From a virus: a stretch of DNA of 64,000 bases. Of this stretch, positions 27,602 through 34,909 are shown in pieces. Under the pieces are notes generated by a model. It was not told the DNA's origin and did no database searches. It saw only the letters and a list, made by a program, of their open reading frames with translations. The translations under genes and the position numbers were made by a program. Where the stretch lies: the IMG/VR virus record IMGVR_UViG_3300047554_000685, positions 1-64,000 of that record, one strand, 5' to 3'. Numbering within the stretch: position 1 is the first letter of the stretch; each line of letters begins with the position of its first letter.

Positions 27602-29004
27602 CAGCGCACTCGGAAGATTTTTCCGTTGTTCCCTGGTCTAGTGTTTGGAATTCGACGATCAGATAGAGATTTAGCTCGAATCTTACCGCCAGAGAAGCCT
27701 GCTGGTGGCTTGATCAGCAGAGCGGTGAGTGCGTGGACGAGTGCATCAACTCGGTCAGGTGATTTACCTTCTCCAGGCACCCAAGAGATCATTTGCGATT
27801 CCAAGTCCGCCAAATAGCCAACGTGATGGACACGATGTTGCTCATATGCAAGGGTGATAGGCTCTGCTCGGAGCGCTTTTCCTTGCTTGGAGTGGACTTC
27901 GAGGACCTTAATAGTTGGGTCGATGGTGTTAATCGCGTTGCGTACAAGTGCACCGCCTTGATTAACTTCCGCAACAACAGGGCAACCCCACTTGCGAGCC
28001 ATTTTAACAACTTGGTTTGCCCAGACGTCTGGCGATCCGTGAACCGACGCGTCTTCGAGTACCCACGCTTGCCTTTTGTAAAGGTCATGCTCAGAAGTCG
28101 AAGCACAAACCACAATACCGCACTCATCTCTCGGATTTTCCGCAACAGATGGATCAACTCCAATCACTCTTAGTGGCGTAGAGAGTGGGTAATACCCTTC
28201 TCGCCCAGCTTCAATCATTTCCTCGGTCCATAGAGCACCCTCCATGGCTTCAAGCATTTCACCGTAGAGTTCCTGACGAGCAAGGGATGTTCCCTCATAA
28301 ACACCAAGCATGGTGTCAAGATACGCACCAGAAAGGTTACCCGCATTGTCCATTGTTGAACCTCGAGTGATCTTTACGATCTCACCTTTCATGGACTCTT
28401 CGATAAGTTTGTAAAGAAGCGGTGTTCGCTTCGGGGTAGTAGTAACTAAAATTTTTGGATTAGCGCCAAGACGGGTACCAACACGTAAGTTATCAAACGC
28501 AGTCATACCTGCGGCATCTGGAGTTTGACGCCAAGCTGCAATCTCATCGCCCCAGGCGTGAGTGAACTGAGGACCACGGAGTGAGTCAGGCTCATCGGCG
28601 GTAAAGAGTGTAGCGGTGTTTCCGTTAGGCCAAGTTAGACGGCGCTTCGAAGGCTCGTAGAGTGGACGCTCGCTCGGAGGGGTTACGTTCAGGATTCCTG
28701 ACTCACCTTCAACGATAACGTCACGCACGTCAGCTGCGGTACGTGCAACAAGACCAAAGCGACGCTGGCCGGTGTTGGTGTATTTAGCTTCTTCGCGTAC
28801 CCACTCAGAAGCGAGACGAGTCTTACCGAAACCACGTCCAGCTAAGACAAGCCAGATATTCCAATCACCCGGTGGAGCCTGCTGTTCTGGGCGACCCCAG
28901 ACGGACCAGTCCCACATTAGTACTTCGGGATCTAGTCCAGCCAACGCCTCGCGTTGCTCGTCTGGAGGTAGGAGCGCGATCTGCTCCATTATGCTTTTGC
29001 CCAT
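27601..29004 (-). CDS. terL: terminase large subunit
   Basis: 467-aa packaging motor. The ATPase domain has Walker A AGRGFGKTR (about 54-62) and Walker B HAWGDEIAAW (about 149-158), plus a TTTPKRTPLL coupling motif near 190. The RNase H-fold nuclease domain has VIGVDPS, VAEVNQGG and the C-terminal acidic motif SPDRVDALVHAL. The ATG lies 6 bases after a TAGACT -10-like box, so the transcript may be leaderless. The presumed small subunit is 25 kb away. Confidence 0.95.
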   Translation of the reverse strand: MGKSIMEQIALLPPDEQREALAGLDPEVLMWDWSVWGRPEQQAPPGDWNIWLVLAGRGFGKTRLASEWVREEAKYTNTGQRRFGLVARTAADVRDVIVEGESGILNVTPPSERPLYEPSKRRLTWPNGNTATLFTADEPDSLRGPQFTHAWGDEIAAWRQTPDAAGMTAFDNLRVGTRLGANPKILVTTTPKRTPLLYKLIEESMKGEIVKITRGSTMDNAGNLSGAYLDTMLGVYEGTSLARQELYGEMLEAMEGALWTEEMIEAGREGYYPLSTPLRVIGVDPSVAENPRDECGIVVCASTSEHDLYKRQAWVLEDASVHGSPDVWANQVVKMARKWGCPVVAEVNQGGALVRNAINTIDPTIKVLEVHSKQGKALRAEPITLAYEQHRVHHVGYLADLESQMISWVPGEGKSPDRVDALVHALTALLIKPPAGFSGGKIRAKSLSDRRIPNTRPGNNGKIFRVR

Positions 29005-29013
29005 GCTATTAGT

Positions 29014-29619
29014 CTAGCTTAGCCAGCGTTTTTCTAGGTCAGCAAAAATATACTGGTTAAACCTAAAAGCAAGAACTACCTCGTCAATAAAAATTTTTGT
29101 GTCGGCAGTAGAAAGATTTAGACTGTCAAGTCCCTCGCGGTAGGTCTCTTTGTATCGGACCTTATCATCTATTTCGTCAAACTCATAGAAAGACAGAAAG
29201 TTTGGCGGAATCATCAGATTGCGCATAACAAGAGTCGCGATCGCCTGACCACCTGAAAGATCTCCGAGGTAGCGGGTGTAGTGGTGCGCTAGTAGGCGCG
29301 TCCAATCTTTATTTTGAACAAGAAAGCTAATGTGGTCGGCGTATTCCGTGGTGCTTCGGCAGATTAGTTTTGATCCACCAAGTGACTCTATGTCGCAAAC
29401 GATTCGCTCGAAACGGTCAAGCCTGCGGTCAAACATTGGCCACGGATTGCTTTGGTCGTCCCAAGCCTCTAGAGCACCGTAAATTGGAGCTAATTGGGTT
29501 AGGTAGTCTCGGTAAGCATCGGCCCCCACTTCACCGCGCATGAGTGCAATCATAAACGGGCTACGTTCGGCAGCTGTGTGAGCCTCTTTAGAGGCCTCTT
29601 TAACAAGTTGTGAAAGCAT
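29014..29619 (-). CDS. heme oxygenase
   Basis: 201-aa heme oxygenase of the HO-1/HugZ-like alpha-helical type, which opens heme to biliverdin, CO and Fe(II). The proximal heme ligand is His14 in KEAHTAAERSPFM, and the distal helix signature HHYTRYLGDLSGGQA with its glycines is intact. The length is normal for bacterial HO. I chose the second ATG (29619) because AGG lies 6 bases before it; an ATG two codons earlier has the AGG abutting it. It lies just upstream of terL with a promoter-like box of its own. An auxiliary metabolic gene, probably for iron release; no phytochrome or bilin reductase is visible here. Confidence 0.92.
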   Translation of the reverse strand: MLSQLVKEASKEAHTAAERSPFMIALMRGEVGADAYRDYLTQLAPIYGALEAWDDQSNPWPMFDRRLDRFERIVCDIESLGGSKLICRSTTEYADHISFLVQNKDWTRLLAHHYTRYLGDLSGGQAIATLVMRNLMIPPNFLSFYEFDEIDDKVRYKETYREGLDSLNLSTADTKIFIDEVVLAFRFNQYIFADLEKRWLS

Positions 29620-29649
29620 AATCATCCTAAGTCGTTGGGATATGATTTT

Positions 29650-29655
29650 AGCATA
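29650..29655 (-). promoter_or_regulatory. possible -10 box for the heme oxygenase gene
   Basis: The minus strand reads TATGCTAAAAT in the 37-base gap before heme oxygenase; TATGCT is the -10 used by other strong promoters of this phage. The -35 match (TTGAGT, 15-base spacing) is poor. Confidence 0.38.
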
Positions 29656-29662
29656 TCAGCTC

Positions 29663-29956
29663 TTACGTCCACTCAAGCGTCTCTGGTTCGAACTCTAGTT
29701 TTGCAAACTTGTATAGGTGTTTGGCAAGAATAAACTTGATCTTTTCTAGGGACTCTTCTGAATCAGATACCGCCATTAGTCGGATCATGTTGCTGTCTGG
29801 GATAACCATCGCTTCAGCCGCGCCTAAGCCTGGAAAAAGAAGGAAGCCCTCGTAGAGGGCCGCCTTCTTAGACAAATGAGAGTTAAGCTGCTTAACATAC
29901 CGTTCAGCGCGTTCAATCTCTAGGTAGTGAAAAACCTTGAAGGCAAACCCGGGCAT
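29663..29956 (-). CDS. hypothetical protein upstream of heme oxygenase
   Basis: 97-aa alpha/beta protein (MPGFAFKVFHYLEIERAER). It has a hydrophobic centre (LLFPGLGAAEAMVIP) and a C-terminal helix. It is one base after the HTH gene and 36 bases before heme oxygenase, so it may share its expression. It could be a ferredoxin-like fold, but I cannot assign a family. Confidence 0.6.
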   Translation of the reverse strand: MPGFAFKVFHYLEIERAERYVKQLNSHLSKKAALYEGFLLFPGLGAAEAMVIPDSNMIRLMAVSDSEESLEKIKFILAKHLYKFAKLEFEPETLEWT

Positions 29957-29957
29957 T

Positions 29958-30512
29958 TTACTTAATGCGATTCTCTGCGGAGATCGGAGTATAAACCTTA
30001 GAGGTTGCCGTTACTGGCTTCTTGTAGCCGTAGCGTGCAAGACGGAAGCGTAGGGCTCCGTGAGTAACGCCGAGACGCTTAGCAAGACGGTAAAGGGTAA
30101 CGCCTTCTACGGTATGCGCGTGATTTAGTAGGCGCGTGTACTCCTCGGCCTCTTCACGGTACTTCTTACCGTTAGAGCGGACCTGCTGTGCGTACGGCTG
30201 AAGTTCTAGCAGACGCTCAAGCGTAGCTTCAGAAGGCTCTACGTAAACAGGCTTTGGCTTCTCTGGCTTTAGCGGTGGCTCTGGAAGTTCTAGGCGGGTG
30301 TGAAAGCCTGGAATGCTGGTCTTTGCAATCTGGCGGACGCGCTCACGGGTTAGCCCGGACGCTCCTGAGATCGCCTCGAGAGTCCAGCCCTTATCACGTA
30401 GCTCACGGATCAGCTGGTCTCGGAAGTCGGTTGATACAGAATCAGCAAAGATGTCGTAGATAACCTTCGGCAGCTTCTGGTTCTTCTTGATGTATTCGTT
30501 CATTTTTGTCAT
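29958..30512 (-). CDS. double helix-turn-helix DNA-binding protein
   Basis: 184-aa regulator. Residues 36-70 contain a sigma70-region-4-like HTH (TLEAISGASGLTRERVRQIA). Residues 135-165 contain a second HTH (TLYRLAKRLGVTHGALRFRL). They are separated by a Pro/Lys-rich linker and a helix. The TAATG overlap with the upstream gene indicates coupling. Likely a phage transcription regulator; the sigma-like N-terminal HTH could contact RNA polymerase or a -35 element. Confidence 0.7.
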   Translation of the reverse strand: MTKMNEYIKKNQKLPKVIYDIFADSVSTDFRDQLIRELRDKGWTLEAISGASGLTRERVRQIAKTSIPGFHTRLELPEPPLKPEKPKPVYVEPSEATLERLLELQPYAQQVRSNGKKYREEAEEYTRLLNHAHTVEGVTLYRLAKRLGVTHGALRFRLARYGYKKPVTATSKVYTPISAENRIK

Positions 30513-30784
30513 TACTTTCGTGGTCGCTTGATTGCTTTCATTACAACAGGGGTTAAAGTTATCACGTAATCCTCGCTGTCAACGTGAGACGTAATTCGTA
30601 CATCAATAACGTTGATCATTGATTCAATCAGTGAAACAATTCGGTGAATGTCCTCTACAGGTCCAATCGGGCTAGCAACAATCTCTACCGTGCAATCAAG
30701 CATGTCAAATAGCTGGGTTAGATGAATGTTGTCGCGAAACTCTTCGTAACTAGTTGTTTCGATTACTATCGGTGCGTCTCGCAA
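30512..30784 (-). CDS. hypothetical protein
   Basis: 90-aa alpha/beta protein starting at TTG 30784 (GGAGACGGAGAGAAC just upstream). It overlaps the small membrane protein before it by 35 bases and the HTH gene after it by TAATG. It ends in a basic tail (KAIKRPRK). No recognised family. Confidence 0.5.
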   Translation of the reverse strand: MRDAPIVIETTSYEEFRDNIHLTQLFDMLDCTVEIVASPIGPVEDIHRIVSLIESMINVIDVRITSHVDSEDYVITLTPVVMKAIKRPRK

Positions 30785-30929
30785 AGTTCTCTCCGTCTCC
30801 TAGGTCATGGATTGATCCGTCATCTTCTACTAATGCCCTATATAGAACACTCGCAGTCCAAAACAGAACTGATAGAACAATAACTGTAAAAGTGAGAATT
30901 GTCAAAATTACAATCAAAGCGTTAATCAT
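30750..30929 (-). CDS. small single-pass membrane protein
   Basis: 59-aa frame from ATG 30929, with AGGGA 9 bases upstream. Residues 3-32 form one long hydrophobic helix (NALIVILTILTFTVIVLSVL); the rest is polar and charged (DLGDGENFARR). It follows another membrane protein by 2 bases, so it belongs to the same small-membrane-protein operon upstream of the endolysin side. Confidence 0.6.
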   Translation of the reverse strand: MINALIVILTILTFTVIVLSVLFWTASVLYRALVEDDGSIHDLGDGENFARRTDSNRNN

Positions 30930-30931
30930 TT

Positions 30932-31147
30932 TTAATCCCTACCGCTGAGAATAGCTAGTGCAATAGAGGTAAGAGCCAGCGTGATTGCGACAGCGGTGCC
31001 GGCAAGAATGCTTGCGGCGGAGGGGGCGGGGTTCGTAGTAGTAGACGCCACTAATCCAATCGAAACAGCAAACGCGGAGAAAGCTGCAAGGACTGAGAGC
31101 GTAGATGGCCATGAGATCTGGCGAAGGAAAAGAATGAAGCGTGTCAT
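30932..31147 (-). CDS. small two-pass membrane protein
   Basis: 71-aa protein with two hydrophobic helices (LSVLAAFSAFAVSIGLVAS and AASILAGTAVAITLALTSIA) and a basic N-terminus (MTRFILFLRQ). Size and topology would suit a holin-like or lysis accessory protein, and the secreted NlpC/P60 peptidase is 220 bases upstream. No firm family. Confidence 0.55.
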   Translation of the reverse strand: MTRFILFLRQISWPSTLSVLAAFSAFAVSIGLVASTTTNPAPSAASILAGTAVAITLALTSIALAILSGRD

Positions 31148-31345
31148 TTAATGGACGTCCTTATGCGGGTAGACGACGCCTAAGAGCGCCGAAGGTTCGT
31201 TGTTGTTCTTGTGCTTACGGTAGAGCTTGTAGAAGTGGAATAGACGCACGAGAAAGTAAATGCCGACCCCAGCAAAGAAAAGAATTGCAAAAGGGTCGGC
31301 ACTTACTACCGCTACGGTGTCACTTGTTGGGGTCGTATTTGCCAT
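31148..31345 (-). CDS. small membrane protein from a leaderless transcript
   Basis: 65 aa from ATG 31345, with one membrane helix (PFAILFFAGVGIYFLVRLFH) and a basic cytoplasmic tail. The ATG was chosen because it lies exactly 6 bases after a TATGCT -10 box; an earlier GTG would lie upstream of the transcript. Adjacent by zero bases to the next membrane protein. Confidence 0.6.
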   Translation of the reverse strand: MANTTPTSDTVAVVSADPFAILFFAGVGIYFLVRLFHFYKLYRKHKNNNEPSALLGVVYPHKDVH

Positions 31346-31351
31346 ACAACA

Positions 31352-31379
31352 AGCATACACCTTATGGTTTAGTTGTCAA
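31352..31379 (-). promoter_or_regulatory. leaderless promoter
   Basis: TTGACA (31374-31379), 16-base spacer, TATGCT (31352-31357), then six bases to the ATG at 31345. Transcription would start at or within a base of the start codon. Confidence 0.75.
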
Positions 31380-31968
31380 GCAGATTTCTATACGTAATTT
31401 TGGAATAGTTTCCTGCGAATTGCTCAACGGACTCGATACGAGTCACCTCACCCTTACGTGGAGCATGGATCATCAATCCATCGCCAATATAAATTGCAGT
31501 GTGGTACGCAGACTTGTATCCCTTGTAGGTGAATACAACGATGTCACCTGGAGTAGGGGCGTCTGTTACTTTTCCTGCTTTACCTTGGATTGATGCACGG
31601 TGCTCAAGGGTGATTCCTACTTGTTCGTAGGCCCAAAGCACGAGACCAGAACAGTCCCAACCTTGTGGGGTGGTTCCGGAGAAGACGTACCATGTTTTCC
31701 CAACTGTCTTATGCAGCTTGGAGATCATGCCGTCTAGTTTTGTTCGGTTTGCCTCAAGCTGGCGAGCTTGCTCAGCTTGTTCCTCTAGAAGAGTCTTTTC
31801 TACTTGCATAGCAAAGACGGTTTCCATTAGATCCTCCGGTTCGTGCTCAAGGACTGAGACGATTCCCGTAGGGGCGTTTGTTACTTGTGCTCCCGGAGGC
31901 AGTGTCCCAGCTGTCGTAGCTGTGGCTGCCGTAGTGGATGCAGTCAGTAGAAATGTTAACCATTTCAT
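31369..31968 (-). CDS. secreted NlpC/P60 cell-wall peptidase
   Basis: 199-aa protein with a signal-peptide-like N-terminus (MKWLTFLLTASTTAATATTA), a charged coiled coil (about 45-90) and an NlpC/P60 domain with catalytic Cys106 (GWDCSGLVLWAYEQ), His156 (YHTAIYIGDG) and a third polar residue His168. NlpC/P60 enzymes cut the gamma-D-Glu-diamino-acid bond. The coiled coil plus NlpC/P60 layout resembles RipA-type host hydrolases. It may act as an exported endolysin or as a wall-remodelling factor. AGG lies 9 bases before the ATG. Confidence 0.82.
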   Translation of the reverse strand: MKWLTFLLTASTTAATATTAGTLPPGAQVTNAPTGIVSVLEHEPEDLMETVFAMQVEKTLLEEQAEQARQLEANRTKLDGMISKLHKTVGKTWYVFSGTTPQGWDCSGLVLWAYEQVGITLEHRASIQGKAGKVTDAPTPGDIVVFTYKGYKSAYHTAIYIGDGLMIHAPRKGEVTRIESVEQFAGNYSKITYRNLLDN

Positions 31969-32901
31969 TTAGCGCCTACCTTTCCTTTGAGAGTAATTTC
32001 TCGGCGTTTATTGTCTTGGTGTTTCATCAATATTCAGTTATAAACGGAGAGCCTATCACGTAGGGGCGTCTATTGCAACTCGAAATATCCAGAGATGCAA
32101 AAAAGCACACCCTGAGCTTTTATTGCTCGGATGTGCTCTCCGTAGGATCTATTTTACACCCGTAGGAGCGTCTATTATTTGGATCGGGGCTTGACTTTTT
32201 GCTGAAGTATGGTACCCCTGGACGATTTTTTTGAAAATTTGTGGAGCCCGATTTTATAAATAGGGGCGTCTATTTGACCGAGGAATTTGCAGAAGGGGGG
32301 TACTATGCTATATTGATCGCTAGGTGCTTTTGGCGGGTGAGACGGCAGTTGTTGATCTGAGGCCGCCCCGAAATTGTTTCCTAAAAGTAGGGGGTATCGG
32401 GTCTTCGTTCGATGTATGCCTTTTTCTTTTTATTTTCTAATTTTTTCCTTTTTCCAAACTTGCTAATCAAAAAAAGACTATGTGCCTATGTCTAAGGGGG
32501 GGGGTCAAAAGTCTAAAAACTAGGTCATAACTTCTAATCATTTTTTATGTGTTTTTGTGTGTCTTTGTGTGTTGTTATGTATACGAAACTTCTTACGAAA
32601 CTTTGGGGGTCATTCTAAGTTTGCCTAGGGGCTAACAACCTATCAACGAAACCAAGGCTAGGGGTCTAGGGGGTTAGCCTAATCCTGGCGAGCCAAGGCG
32701 AACTTCTGTCAAGTTTCCAAGCTTTCATTTCGATCAAAATTGGTCTTGTGTGTTTGTGAATGTGTGTCTAGTCAAGACTTGCGCCAACAAAATTAAAAAC
32801 ACTTTCCCGGGCGCATAAACCGCGAGCGCGAATCAACCAACAACTAGCCAACAACCAACTAACGGTAACGGCAAGCTGCGAGCAACTTTGACGGCAACGG
32901 C
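31969..32901. other. non-coding region of about 0.9 kb with short repeats
   Basis: No gene could be supported on either strand. It contains three copies of a TAGG(G/A)GCGTCTATT motif (32061, 32163, 32261), G-runs of 6-9 (near 32295 and 32495), repeated TGTGTNTTTGTGTG blocks (32550-32580), repeated CTAGGGG blocks (32622-32675), the spacer motifs TTTCGATCAAAATTG and CGCGAGCGCG, and a possible plus-strand RNA at 32320-32440. It could hold an origin or a regulatory region. Confidence 0.55.
32318..32440 (+). ncRNA. candidate plus-strand structured RNA
   Basis: A plus-strand TTGCAG / 16 bases / TATATT promoter-like pair ends at about 32314. The following about 110 bases contain a GGCGG...CCGCC stem and an ATCG...CGAT hairpin, then TTTTTCTTTTT. 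No reading frame is present. It is the only plus-strand promoter-terminator pair in this minus-strand half. Evidence is weak without transcription data. Confidence 0.3.
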
Positions 32902-32940
32902 AAAAGAAAACCCCCTAGGGGGCTAGGGGGCTTTCGGTTT
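32902..32940 (-). terminator. rho-independent terminator
   Basis: C-rich/G-rich stem (CCCCCTAG...CTAGGGGG) followed by TTTTCTTTT, 14-50 bases after the stop of the membrane protein gene. Confidence 0.8.
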
Positions 32941-32953
32941 ACCGCTTTGGGGG

Positions 32954-33187
32954 TTAGCGGTAAGTCTTTGCTAGGCGGTATCCGTATGCCTTCACCGCGA
33001 GCGCGGTAATCACCGCAACCGCGCTAACCGCAAGAATAATCGGGTAAGCAACTTCACCGAATCGGCTTAGGTCATTAGCCATTGACAACCCGTAATAATC
33101 CGCGCTAACAAAAACGGCAACAGCAATCGCGCCATAAATAACCGCGCTAAGGGTTGCTTGCGCCTTCTCAAACTTTGTAATGTTCAT
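32954..33187 (-). CDS. small membrane protein
   Basis: 77-aa protein with two membrane helices (ATLSAVIYGAIAVAVFVSA and YPIILAVSAVAVITALAVK) and short charged ends. It is a single-gene unit with its own promoter, leader hairpin, ribosome-binding site GAAAGGG and terminator. No family recognised. Confidence 0.62.
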   Translation of the reverse strand: MNITKFEKAQATLSAVIYGAIAVAVFVSADYYGLSMANDLSRFGEVAYPIILAVSAVAVITALAVKAYGYRLAKTYR

Positions 33188-33208
33188 TTCATTTCCCTTT
33201 CGTTTTGC

Positions 33209-33260
33209 TAGGCGGTATCACCTAACACTTCTAATTTACCAACCCTAAACCATTTGTCAA
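33209..33260 (-). promoter_or_regulatory. promoter and leader hairpin of the membrane protein gene
   Basis: TTGACA (33255-33260), 16 bases, TAAATT (33233-33238). A leader hairpin TAGGTG-ATAC-CGCCTA (33209-33224) follows, then GAAAGGG and ATG. Confidence 0.75.
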
Positions 33261-33296
33261 GGGTTTCCGCAAACATTTTTTCGAGCGTGTCGCGGT

Positions 33297-33331
33297 AAAG
33301 AAAAACCCCTAGCCACAATCGGCTAGGGGCT
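33297..33331 (-). terminator. rho-independent terminator
   Basis: Nine-pair stem CCCCTAGCC / GGCTAGGGG with a 6-base loop, followed by TTTTTCTTT. Confidence 0.88.
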
Positions 33332-33343
33332 TTCCGTAAGTTG

Positions 33344-33583
33344 TTAGAGACTTGTCTCAAACTTTTCTTCGGCAACCAAAACATCGTTTCCGTTTTCATC
33401 GCGGTAAGCGAATCCACGAACTACAACGCTAACGCCCGCGCGTGGTGTCGAGTAAAAGTCTACAATCGAGCGAAACTTTTCTTCGCCGTAAGTCTCATAG
33501 ACATAGGTCATTGTCTGGCCATCTTCGTAAGTAACTTCGGCTACGGTTGTTACGATGGTCTTTGTGGTGTCTACTACTAGCAT
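33344..33583 (-). CDS. hypothetical protein
   Basis: 79-aa beta-rich acidic protein (MLVVDTTKTIVTTVAEVTYE). A single-gene unit with promoter, hairpin leader, GAAAGGG site and a strong terminator. No family recognised. Confidence 0.6.
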   Translation of the reverse strand: MLVVDTTKTIVTTVAEVTYEDGQTMTYVYETYGEEKFRSIVDFYSTPRAGVSVVVRGFAYRDENGNDVLVAEEKFETSL

Positions 33584-33602
33584 TTCATTTCCCTTTCGTT
33601 TT

Positions 33603-33655
33603 CATAAACCTTTTGGCTTATGTAATAAGCATACTGTATCTAAGCAACTTGTCAA
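33603..33655 (-). promoter_or_regulatory. promoter and leader hairpin
   Basis: TTGACA (33650-33655), 16 bases, TATGCT (33628-33633). Leader stem CATAAGCC-AAAA-GGTTTATG (33603-33622, eight pairs with one GU), then GAAAGGG. Confidence 0.78.
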
Positions 33656-33738
33656 GTCAATTCCAAAACTTTTTTCCTGGCGCGTCGTTTCGATCAAAAT
33701 TGTTTGCCACCGCGAGCGCGTGTCCACCTAATCACCGC

Positions 33739-33772
33739 AAAAGAAAACCCCCATCCCTTTCGGGCTAGGGGC
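33739..33772 (-). terminator. rho-independent terminator
   Basis: Stem CCCCTAGCCC-GAAA-GGGATGGGG followed by GTTTTCTTTT, directly after the coiled-coil protein gene at 33788. Confidence 0.85.
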
Positions 33773-33787
33773 TTTCTCGCTTTCCCT

Positions 33788-34090
33788 TTACTTCGTGGTA
33801 AGGGTCAAAACATCGGTGAACTTCACCAAGGCTTCGTATGCTTCTGGGTAAGTTGCTTCGAACTCTTCCCAATCGTTTACCGAACGGCGAACACTCTCAA
33901 CAACTTCGGCGATTACTTCGCCAGTCTTTGGGTCTGCGATTACGGTTGCGGTGTTGCCAGTTTCTGCCAAGACAACTTTACGAATCGCGCTCTCGCGGTT
34001 TGCTAGGTCTGCCTTTGCCTTCTTCACATCAACCAATTCGGCGATTAGTGAAACTAGGTCTACTGCTACGGTTGCGGTCTTTGCGGTCAT
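33788..34090 (-). CDS. hypothetical coiled-coil protein, paralogue A
   Basis: 100-aa helical protein with a charged N-terminal helix (LIAELVDVKKAKADLANRES) and a C-terminal segment NDWEEFEATYPEAYEALVKF. It is clearly paralogous to the gene at 39569, sharing the TYPEAYEALVKFTDVLTL ending and the whole domain layout. Own promoter and terminator. Function unknown. Confidence 0.66.
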   Translation of the reverse strand: MTAKTATVAVDLVSLIAELVDVKKAKADLANRESAIRKVVLAETGNTATVIADPKTGEVIAEVVESVRRSVNDWEEFEATYPEAYEALVKFTDVLTLTTK

Positions 34091-34116
34091 TTCATTTCCC
34101 TTTCGTTTTTTGTATC

Positions 34117-34168
34117 TAAGCCTTTTGGCTTATGAAATAAGCATAAGCGGTATTTTTTCTTTTGTCAA
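34117..34168 (-). promoter_or_regulatory. promoter and leader hairpin
   Basis: TTGACA (34163-34168), 17 bases, TATGCT (34140-34145). Leader stem TAAGCC-AAAA-GGCTTA (34117-34132), then GAAAGGG. Confidence 0.78.
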
Positions 34169-34199
34169 GTCAATTCGAGAAAATTTTTATAACAGGTTT

Positions 34200-34570
34200 A
34201 TAACGGTAAATTGGCAGTCAACCCGGCAGACTGCTAACCAACTTCCAACCAAGGCCGCGAGCGCGAGCTGCTTCTAACCCGGGTCTTTCCGGTTGCGAGC
34301 TGCTTCTGGTCCGGCAAACTTTCAACGAATAGCCCGGCTAGGTCCGGCAGGTAGCCCGGCGCGAGCTGCGCCTTTCCGGTATCAGTCCGGCCGATGAGCT
34401 GCCAACTTCCAACCAATTAGCCGCGTCAAGCTGCGAACAAACCCGGCTATTCCGGTGAACAACCCGGCTAGGTCCGGCGTATGAGCTGCTAACAAACCCG
34501 GCGCGAGCTGCCAAAAACTTCGGTCGATCGACCAACAAGCTGCGAGCAATTTCGATCAAAATTAGAAACC
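34200..34570. other. GC-rich palindrome-dense spacer
   Basis: About 370 bases without a supportable gene, packed with AGCTGC, CCGG, CCCGG, GTCCGG and CGCGAGCGCG words and ending with TTTCGATCAAAATT. It lies between the terminator of the 56-aa gene and the promoter of the coiled-coil gene. Open frames here have repetitive composition and no start signals. It is the largest of a family of such spacers. Confidence 0.55.
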
Positions 34571-34580
34571 GCGAGCGCGT

Positions 34581-34612
34581 AAAAAAGAAAACCCCCGCTT
34601 TCGCGAGGGCTT
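34581..34612 (-). terminator. rho-independent terminator
   Basis: Stem GCCCTCGC-GAAA-GCGGGGG followed by TTTTCTTTTTT, after the 56-aa gene. Confidence 0.85.
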
Positions 34613-34626
34613 TCCATTTCTTCGGG

Positions 34627-34797
34627 CTAAAAGTTTTCGTTTACCCATTCGAGCATTTCTTCGTAGGTTGCGCCGTCAACATACATTTTGGCAAGGTCTT
34701 CGTTTTCTGCGAGCAACCAAGCGTCTACGGTTGTTTCTGCCGACAAGCGCATTAGCAAGTGTCGAACAGTGTTTGCGGTCTTTGCGTCTAGTGCCAT
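34627..34797 (-). CDS. small helical protein
   Basis: 56 aa from ATG 34797, chosen for the GAAAGGGAAACAAA site directly before it (the frame is open further upstream but without signals). Helical and acidic (TVDAWLLAENEDLAKMYVDG). Preceded by a leader hairpin TCGGC-AGAAA-GCCGA (34817-34831). No family recognised. Confidence 0.6.
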   Translation of the reverse strand: MALDAKTANTVRHLLMRLSAETTVDAWLLAENEDLAKMYVDGATYEEMLEWVNENF

Positions 34798-34857
34798 TTT
34801 GTTTCCCTTTCGTCTTTCGGCTTTCTGCCGATAAGTCAAGTATGGCAGACTTCCAAC

Positions 34858-34890
34858 GAAAACACAACAACCGCCACATTGGGCGGTTGC
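34858..34890 (-). terminator. rho-independent terminator
   Basis: Eight-pair stem CAACCGCC / GGCGGTTG with a 6-base loop, followed by TTGTGTTTT, after the 141-aa acidic gene. Confidence 0.75.
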
Positions 34891-34909
34891 GTGTCGCGAG
34901 CGTGTCGCG

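Noticed and set aside
32061-32274. Spaced repeats as a CRISPR array
   Set aside because: Only three copies of a 14-base motif with unequal spacing of about 100 bases; no repeat-spacer structure.
34234-34559. Minus-strand frames in the GC-rich spacer
   Set aside because: They consist of repeated AGCTGC/CCGG words, lack start signals and would overlap the terminator-promoter region.
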